A stretch of 64,000 nt of DNA from Pseudomonas sp. FP198. GTDB lineage: Bacteria; Pseudomonadota; Gammaproteobacteria; Pseudomonadales; Pseudomonadaceae. This document shows positions 59,058-64,000 of this stretch, one piece after another. A program made the translations under genes and the position numbers. The notes beneath the pieces are model-generated. The model saw only the letters and a list, made by a program, of their open reading frames with translations. It was not told where the DNA came from and did no database searches. Location: contig NZ_CP117452.1 in the NCBI RefSeq assembly GCF_030687895.1, positions 1,877,501 to 1,941,500 on the forward strand. The letters run 5' to 3'. Position 1 is the stretch's first letter; every line of letters begins with the position of its first letter.

Positions 59058-59861
59058 ATGTCCATGACGCTGTTCTTCGAACTCTATGCCGGGTTTGCCG
59101 CCGCAACACTGGGCGTGGCTCGCCTGGCACCGATTTTTTTCATGTTGCCGTTTCTCAACAGCGGTGTGCTGACCGGCGTGGCACGCCATGCGGTGATTGT
59201 GCTGGTGGCGCTGGGGTTCTGGCGTTACGTCGGCGTGCCCGCGCCAGCCCTCGACAGCCTGGCGTTCTTCGCTCTGATGTTGCGCGAGGCGGGTATCGGT
59301 GTGCTGTTGGGCGTGCTGCTGTGCTGGCCGTTCTGGGTGCTGCATGCCATGGGCAACCTGATCGACAACCAGCGCGGCGCGATGCTCAGCAGCACGGTGG
59401 ACCCGGCTAACGGCGTCGACACTTCGGAGCTGGCGAATTTTCTCCAGTTGTTTGCCGCGGCGGTCTATCTCGAAGGTGGCGGCATGTTGTTGATGCTTGA
59501 GACCGTCAGTCATAGCTATCGCATCTGTGCGCCGGCGAATCACTGCCAGGTGATCCTGCCTGCCGTCCTGGATTTGCTGGATGCGCTGGTGAGCAAGACG
59601 CTGGTCATCAGCGCGCCGGTGGTGGCGACATTGCTGATCAGCGAGGCCTTGCTCGGCTTGCTCTCGCGTTATGCGCCACAGATGAACGCCTTTTCCGTGT
59701 CGTTGACGGTCAAGAGCCTGGTGGCACTGGTCGTCCTGATCCTGTATTTCGGCGTGCATCTGCCGGATGAAGTCCTGCGCATGGGCATGCAGGCCGATGG
59801 GTTGGCGCGCTATCTGGACAGCGGAGAGGCCAGCCATGTCGTCCAGCGCGTCGAAGACTGA
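59058..59861 (+). CDS. spaR: Type III secretion export apparatus protein (SpaR/SctT)
   Basis: A 267-residue FliR-family membrane protein with six or so helices. The conserved features are the N-terminal ARLAPIFFMLPFLN, LREAGIGVLLGVLLCWPFWV and GNLIDNQRGAMLSS, followed by LLRYAPQMNAF-like LLSRYAPQMNAFSVS near 213. It completes the export pore. A second ATG lies six bases inside the first. It overlaps spaS by 26 bases. Confidence 0.93.
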   Translation: MSMTLFFELYAGFAAATLGVARLAPIFFMLPFLNSGVLTGVARHAVIVLVALGFWRYVGVPAPALDSLAFFALMLREAGIGVLLGVLLCWPFWVLHAMGNLIDNQRGAMLSSTVDPANGVDTSELANFLQLFAAAVYLEGGGMLLMLETVSHSYRICAPANHCQVILPAVLDLLDALVSKTLVISAPVVATLLISEALLGLLSRYAPQMNAFSVSLTVKSLVALVVLILYFGVHLPDEVLRMGMQADGLARYLDSGEASHVVQRVED

Positions 59862-60870
59862 AAAGCCCACCGCCAAGCGGCTCAGGGACGCGGCGCGCAA
59901 AGGGCAGACGTTCAAGGCCAAGGACCTGGTCATCACCTGCCTGACCCTGTGCGGCATTGCCTACATGGTGTTCAACAGCTCGCTGGTCGAGATCATGGAT
60001 ATTTACCGGCGCATCATCGCCAGCGATTTTCAGGCGGATCTGCAAGCTTACTCGGCGACGTTGGTGCTGCTCGGCCTCAAGACGCTGTTGCCGCTGTTGC
60101 TGGTGTGTGTACTGACCAGTGCGCTGCCGGCGTTGCTGCAAAGCGGTTTTGCCCTGGCCAGCGAAGCGTTGAAGCTCAATCTGGACGCCTTGAACCCGGT
60201 CAACGGCTTCAAGAAACTGTTCAGCCTGCGCACCGTCAAGGACACCTTCAAGGCGTTGTTGTACCTGGGCAGTTTTGCCATGGCGCTGTGGATCGTCTGG
60301 ATCACTCAGCGGCAACTGCTGTTCGCCCAGTTGTTCGTCCAGGCACCGGAATTGTTCACGATCTGGGGGCACTTGTTGCTGGTGTTGGTGCTGGCCTTCC
60401 TGGCCTGCGTCCTGCTGATCGTCGTGCTCGATGCTCTCAGCGAATACTGGTTGTTCATGAAAGACCAGATGATGGACAAGGACGCGGTCAAGCGTGAGCA
60501 CAAGGAGCAGGATGGCGACCCGCAGATCAAGGGCCGCCGCCGCGACCTGCACATGGAACTGCTGTCGGAGCAGGTCAAGTCCGATGTGCGCGGCTCGCGC
60601 ATGATCATCGCCAATCCGACCCACATTGCCATCGGCGTGTATTTCCGCCCGGAAATCACTTTGCTGCCGTTCATCTCGCTGATGGAAACCAACCAGCGCG
60701 CCCTGGCCGTGCGGGCATATGCAAAGGAAGTGGGCGTGCCGGTGGTCAACGACATCGCCTTGGCCCGGCGGATTTTCAAGACCCACCAGCGCTACAGCTT
60801 CCTCCAGATGCAGGAAGTCGAGGAAGTGCTGCGCCTGCTGATCTGGCTCGAACAGGTCGAGCAGGCTTGA
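59836..60870 (+). CDS. spaS: Type III secretion switch protein, autoprotease (SpaS/SctU)
   Basis: A 344-residue FlhB-family protein. The N-terminus TEKPTAKRLRDAARKGQ is typical, four membrane helices follow, and the cytoplasmic domain carries the self-cleaving NPTH motif near 260-263 in RMIIANPTHIAIG. Cleavage between Asn and Pro allows the change from needle to translocator export. ATG 59836 has GGAGAGG upstream and lies within the end of spaR. It ends the export-apparatus genes; 167 bases follow before sicA. Confidence 0.94.
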   Translation: MSSSASKTEKPTAKRLRDAARKGQTFKAKDLVITCLTLCGIAYMVFNSSLVEIMDIYRRIIASDFQADLQAYSATLVLLGLKTLLPLLLVCVLTSALPALLQSGFALASEALKLNLDALNPVNGFKKLFSLRTVKDTFKALLYLGSFAMALWIVWITQRQLLFAQLFVQAPELFTIWGHLLLVLVLAFLACVLLIVVLDALSEYWLFMKDQMMDKDAVKREHKEQDGDPQIKGRRRDLHMELLSEQVKSDVRGSRMIIANPTHIAIGVYFRPEITLLPFISLMETNQRALAVRAYAKEVGVPVVNDIALARRIFKTHQRYSFLQMQEVEEVLRLLIWLEQVEQA

Positions 60871-61037
60871 AACCAAGCAAAGCCAGGCACGGCCCTCGCC
60901 ACCAAAGCGGCTTGCCACAAGAGCAGTCTCGTCGGTCTGGTTTTTGTTGCATGAGCGCAATCTGGCAGCGGGCCCTTCAGCGTTTTTGGCTCAATGCATC
61001 GGTCAGCGACGCTGGCGTTTTCTCAGGAGTGTGGCGG
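60871..61037 (+). promoter_or_regulatory. spaS-sicA intergenic region, possible InvF/SicA-dependent promoter
   Basis: This 167-base gap is the only one above 30 bases inside the secretion cluster, and lies where Salmonella has the InvF-SicA-activated sicA promoter. I cannot identify the activator box by eye; an in-frame open stretch from 60867 into sicA is present but is not a plausible start. Confidence 0.4.
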
Positions 61038-61529
61038 ATGAGTCGCGACAACAAACACGACGAGCAGGTAGCCCTGGAAGTCGTCGACGCCGTGCTCGGC
61101 GGCGCGGCGTTGAAGGATGTGCAAGGCATCACCGACGAACACATGGACAGTCTGTATGCCTTTGCCTTCCAGTTCTATGAACAGGGGCGGCTGGACGATG
61201 CCGAGAAGTTCTTCCACTTCCTGTGCATCTACGACTTCTACAACAGCCATTACTGGATGGGACTGGCTGCGGTGCATCAACTCAAGCAGAACCACCAGAA
61301 AGCCATCGACCTGTATGCGATTGCCTTCGCCCAGGGCAAGAACGACTACCGGCCCATGTTGTACACCGGCCAGTGTCACCTGGCCTTGGGCAAGGTCGGC
61401 AAGGCCCGGTTGTGTTTCGAGTATGTACTGGAACAAACCACGCAAGACGAGCTGCACGAGCAAGCCAGGGTATATCTCGACACGTTGGCTCACATGATGG
61501 AACAGCAAGGTCCGGAGGACTGCACATGA
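61038..61529 (+). CDS. sicA: Translocator chaperone and co-activator (SicA, LcrH/SycD family)
   Basis: A 163-residue tetratricopeptide chaperone. TPR helices are visible from about residue 40 (SLYAFAFQFYEQGRLDDAEK, YWMGLAAVHQLKQNHQKAID, PMLYTGQCHLALGKVGKARL). It binds translocators SipB and SipC before export and, when free, helps InvF activate transcription. ATG 61038 has AGGAG eight bases upstream and gives a length near the 165 residues of Salmonella SicA. It overlaps sipB (ATGA). Confidence 0.93.
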   Translation: MSRDNKHDEQVALEVVDAVLGGAALKDVQGITDEHMDSLYAFAFQFYEQGRLDDAEKFFHFLCIYDFYNSHYWMGLAAVHQLKQNHQKAIDLYAIAFAQGKNDYRPMLYTGQCHLALGKVGKARLCFEYVLEQTTQDELHEQARVYLDTLAHMMEQQGPEDCT

Positions 61530-63295
61530 GCGAAATAAGGACGACTGGCCACCCGGGGCATCACGGCCCCATGAGCCGTGGCGAGGCCTTTGAAAAATAC
61601 GCCGAGGCCGCCGCCAAGGTCGCACGAACGGTGAATTACCAGAAGGCCGGGCAGGACGCCTTGGCACGCCTGATGTCGGTGAAGTACGAAGGCCGCGACG
61701 GTCAGCCTGGTGCCAACGCAGGCAAACCCGTACTGCAAGCGCCGCCTCCGCGCGTCGACGGCGGCAAGCCGGATACCAGCGGCGATCTGTTCACGTTGTT
61801 GATGGCGATGATCAACGAGCTGATCGGCGAGGTCGACGTCAAGAAGCTGAAGAGTCGCCTGGCAATGCTCCAGAGCATGGCCGGTGCCAGGCAGCAGGGG
61901 CATGAAAAACTGTCCGCCGAATACACCGCTGCCGTCCAGGCGATGGAGGTCGCCGAGGGCGACGTCGGCAGTAGCCAGCAACACCTCGAGCAGTTGCGTG
62001 AACGGGTCGCGCATGCCCAGGGACGGCTGGACGAAAGCGAGGCCCGGCTGACGAAGCTCGACCCGCAATCGCCGGAATACACTCGGGAGCTGGCGCGTCG
62101 CGACCAGCTCAAAGGCGAGTTGGCGAGCCACACTCAAGCCTTCAAGGTGGCAACCGATGCTCATCTGAAATTGATCGAAGTGGCCAACGCCTGTGCCAAG
62201 GCGGTGAGCGAAACAAGCGCAAAAGTGCATGCCTCCGGCATCAACACGCCAGGCGCTCGGCAAGCCGACGAAAAAGCCCTCTCCAGTGCGGCGCAAGCGT
62301 TGTTGAGCCGTTTGCAAATCATCGAGCTGCTCGGCGAGTCGGCGCAAAACAAGGAGGAGCTTAACCAGGAGCTTTTCCACGAGCTGCAGGCCAGGCTCCA
62401 GGCCCACATGGAACGTGAGTCGGAAAAATACCTGGAGGAAGTCCGCAAGGCCGAGGCGTTGCAGAAAACCATGGGCTGCATCGGCAAGGTCGTCGGGGCG
62501 ATATTGGCCATTGCAACTATCGCCGCCGGGGTCTTGACCGCCAACCCGGTGCTGATCGCGGTGGGCGTGGTCGGCGCGGCCGTGATGATCGCCGATTCGG
62601 TGATCAAGGACCAAACCGGAGTGTCGTTCATGGGCGAAGTCATGAAGCCGCTGACCATCGTCATGCAGGAAGCCATCAAGCTGTTCACCGAGCTCTACAC
62701 CAGGCTGCTGGTCGGCCTGGGCGTCGATGAGGACAAGGCCCGGGAAATCGCGCAGATCGCCGGCATGATCCAGGGGATCGTCGCGACGCTGGCCGCCGTC
62801 GCGCTGGTAGCCGTGGTCGGGGCGCAGGTGATCGGGCCGATGCTCAGCGCCGTCGCTTCGAAACTCGCCTCGATGGTTGCCCAGGCCGCACCCGCGGCGA
62901 TGCAGGCGATGAAGCAAGTGGCAACCTCGGTGGGCAATACGCTGACCCAGATGCTGACGCAACTGCGCAGCGTCATAACCAACGGCGCCGATCCCGTAAC
63001 GCTGGCGCGCTATGCCGCCAACCTGGAGATCACCCAGGCAATCACCGAATTCGGCAACGTGGCGGTGCAAGGCGGGTTACAGATCAAGAGCGGCCAGCAC
63101 CAGGCCCAGGCGGCCGTGCACCTCGCCGATGTGCGGGTGCGCATGGCCATCAGCGAGGAAGTCACCACCTACCTCACCCGAGTGGTCGAGGACTACGGCC
63201 AGGCGATGCAGGCCCGTACCCGTCAGATCGAACAACTGTTTGCCGACCTGCAACGAAGCCATTCCGTCAGCCTGCAAATGGCCCGGCACGTCTGA
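61526..63295 (+). CDS. sipB: Type III secretion translocator, pore protein (SipB/IpaB/SctE)
   Basis: A 589-residue translocator close to the 593 residues of SipB. A chaperone-binding N-terminus is followed by a long coiled coil (about 95-230, EYTAAVQAMEVAEGDVGSSQ and QLRERVAHAQGRLDESEARL) and two hydrophobic hairpins: 321-357 (VGAILAIATIAAGVLTANPV) and 410-440 (IVATLAAVALVAVVGAQVIG). It is exported and inserted into the host membrane to form the pore. GGAGG precedes ATG 61526. Confidence 0.9.
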   Translation: MSEIRTTGHPGHHGPMSRGEAFEKYAEAAAKVARTVNYQKAGQDALARLMSVKYEGRDGQPGANAGKPVLQAPPPRVDGGKPDTSGDLFTLLMAMINELIGEVDVKKLKSRLAMLQSMAGARQQGHEKLSAEYTAAVQAMEVAEGDVGSSQQHLEQLRERVAHAQGRLDESEARLTKLDPQSPEYTRELARRDQLKGELASHTQAFKVATDAHLKLIEVANACAKAVSETSAKVHASGINTPGARQADEKALSSAAQALLSRLQIIELLGESAQNKEELNQELFHELQARLQAHMERESEKYLEEVRKAEALQKTMGCIGKVVGAILAIATIAAGVLTANPVLIAVGVVGAAVMIADSVIKDQTGVSFMGEVMKPLTIVMQEAIKLFTELYTRLLVGLGVDEDKAREIAQIAGMIQGIVATLAAVALVAVVGAQVIGPMLSAVASKLASMVAQAAPAAMQAMKQVATSVGNTLTQMLTQLRSVITNGADPVTLARYAANLEITQAITEFGNVAVQGGLQIKSGQHQAQAAVHLADVRVRMAISEEVTTYLTRVVEDYGQAMQARTRQIEQLFADLQRSHSVSLQMARHV

Positions 63296-63319
63296 CATCC
63301 CATCCGACAGGAACCCATC

Positions 63320-64000
63320 ATGACCCTCATTACCACCACGGCCGGGATCGTTCCCGCTGCCGTTCACCACGACTCGTCCAACGACACAGGGCCGAGCGGA
63401 CCTTCGCGGGACAAGTCCCTCGCGGGTTCGCCGATGCTCGACCGGATCACCGCGAAGCAGGTACTCCAGGACAGCCGGTTCCCGACGCCACCGGTTACGG
63501 AGCTGGAAAACCGGATCAACGCCTATCAGCCTACTGAATCCGATCGAAAGGACTTCGATGAAGCCCTGTCGAGGGTCGGCGAAGACGTGCGCAACGACCT
63601 GGTGTTTGATCCGGGCGCCTGGGAGAAACACGCCAATGTACTGGTGGCCGCGATCATCGCGTTGAACATCGCCCGGGTCGCCAACGCGCAGTTACGCGGC
63701 CACTTCGGCGTCATGGCCGCCGAGGCGGCCAAAGCCCAGGGAGGGGCTATCGTCGAGTCGGGCCGGGCGGCGCTCAACAGCGCCATCACGGCGGCGGCCG
63801 TGTCCGGCGCCATTGCAGGCTTCGCCATGGTCAAGACTTTCCAGGGCCAGAACCTCAAGCATGCGGATATCGACCTGAACAAGCGCAACACGCTGGATGC
63901 CGGCAACGTTGAGCGCGACCTCAAGCTTGAGCGCGAGCGCAATGACTGGAATCCGGATGCCACCTACAAGATCAAGACCCTCGATGACTTCGGTCGCCCG
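63320..64000 (+). CDS. sipC: Type III secretion translocator (SipC/IpaC/SctB), partial at the right edge
   Basis: The first 227 residues are visible; the gene runs off the window. The N-terminal part is polar. The segment VLVAAIIALNIARVANAQLR near 107-126 and AAAVSGAIAGFAMVK near 157-171 are the membrane-active regions, and LDRITAKQVLQD near 40 resembles the SipC/IpaC N-terminus. It is the second translocator, paired with SipB in the host-membrane pore. AGGAA precedes ATG 63320. The name rests on position and family resemblance. Confidence 0.82.
   Translation, partial: MTLITTTAGIVPAAVHHDSSNDTGPSGPSRDKSLAGSPMLDRITAKQVLQDSRFPTPPVTELENRINAYQPTESDRKDFDEALSRVGEDVRNDLVFDPGAWEKHANVLVAAIIALNIARVANAQLRGHFGVMAAEAAKAQGGAIVESGRAALNSAITAAAVSGAIAGFAMVKTFQGQNLKHADIDLNKRNTLDAGNVERDLKLERERNDWNPDATYKIKTLDDFGRP

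Noticed and set aside
60867..61037. N-terminal 57-residue extension of sicA
   Set aside because: It would start at a TTG inside the spaS stop region without a ribosome site, while AGGAG precedes ATG 61038 and gives the usual SicA length.

Overview
The window looks like a chromosome segment of a fluorescent Pseudomonas, probably of the P. fluorescens complex. The reasons are high-GC coding, pyoverdine genes (pvdS, pvdL, pvdH), the cmaX-cfrX-cmpX-sigX-oprF cluster beside a nitrate-assimilation cluster in the gene order I recall for P. aeruginosa PAO1, and many REP-type palindromes (cores such as GAGCAAGCTCGCTCCCACA). A Salmonella SPI-1-like (Inv/Spa) type III secretion system beside nasST suggests one of the plant-associated lineages that carry such an island. 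Species assignment is inference.

Layout. (1) 1-1600: partial DEDDh exonuclease and a periplasmic solute-binding protein. (2) 1669-17612: pyoverdine block with a hydroxyornithine acyltransferase-like gene, the iron-starvation sigma factor pvdS, the giant NRPS gene pvdL (split by a one-base insertion) and an alpha/beta hydrolase. (3) 17758-23285: dsbG, a TlpA/DsbE-like gene and dsbD on the minus strand, divergent from a response regulator and sensor kinase (DsbRS-like; kinase frameshifted). (4) 23545-25269: pvdH and an MbtH-like gene, each preceded by a PvdS-type promoter. (5) 25404-34598: ppsR/ppsA, a hydrolase, rraA, cmaX, cfrX, cmpX, sigX (two frameshifts) and oprF. (6) 34692-36727: four tandem copies of a ~485-bp non-coding repeat. 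(7) 36748-48587: nitrate assimilation on the minus strand: nasS-nasT, nitrate transporter, PP2C/kinase fusion, nirB, nirD, nitrate reductase and cobA, with ANTAR-type antitermination leaders before nirB and the transporter and a possible third before nasS. (8) 48831-64000: type III secretion operon invF-G-E-A-B-C-I-J-spaO-P-Q-R-S-sicA-sipB-sipC, running off the right edge.

How it works together. Iron starvation relieves Fur at pvdS; PvdS then transcribes pvdL, pvdH, the mbtH-like gene and the acyltransferase through TAAAT/TAATT-N16-CGT promoters to build the pyoverdine precursor. NasS/NasT sense nitrate or nitrite and NasT releases terminators ahead of the transport and reductase operons; CobA supplies the siroheme precursor for NirB. 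The secretion genes are tightly overlapped and form one translationally coupled unit for export apparatus, ATPase, secretin and translocators. The needle and inner-ring genes (prg/org type) are not in the window.

Four reading-frame breaks (pvdL, the dsb sensor, sigX twice) are all +1 insertions in G or C runs. That common signature suggests residual sequencing error rather than real gene decay. I saw no tRNA, rRNA, CRISPR array, transposase or phage gene.
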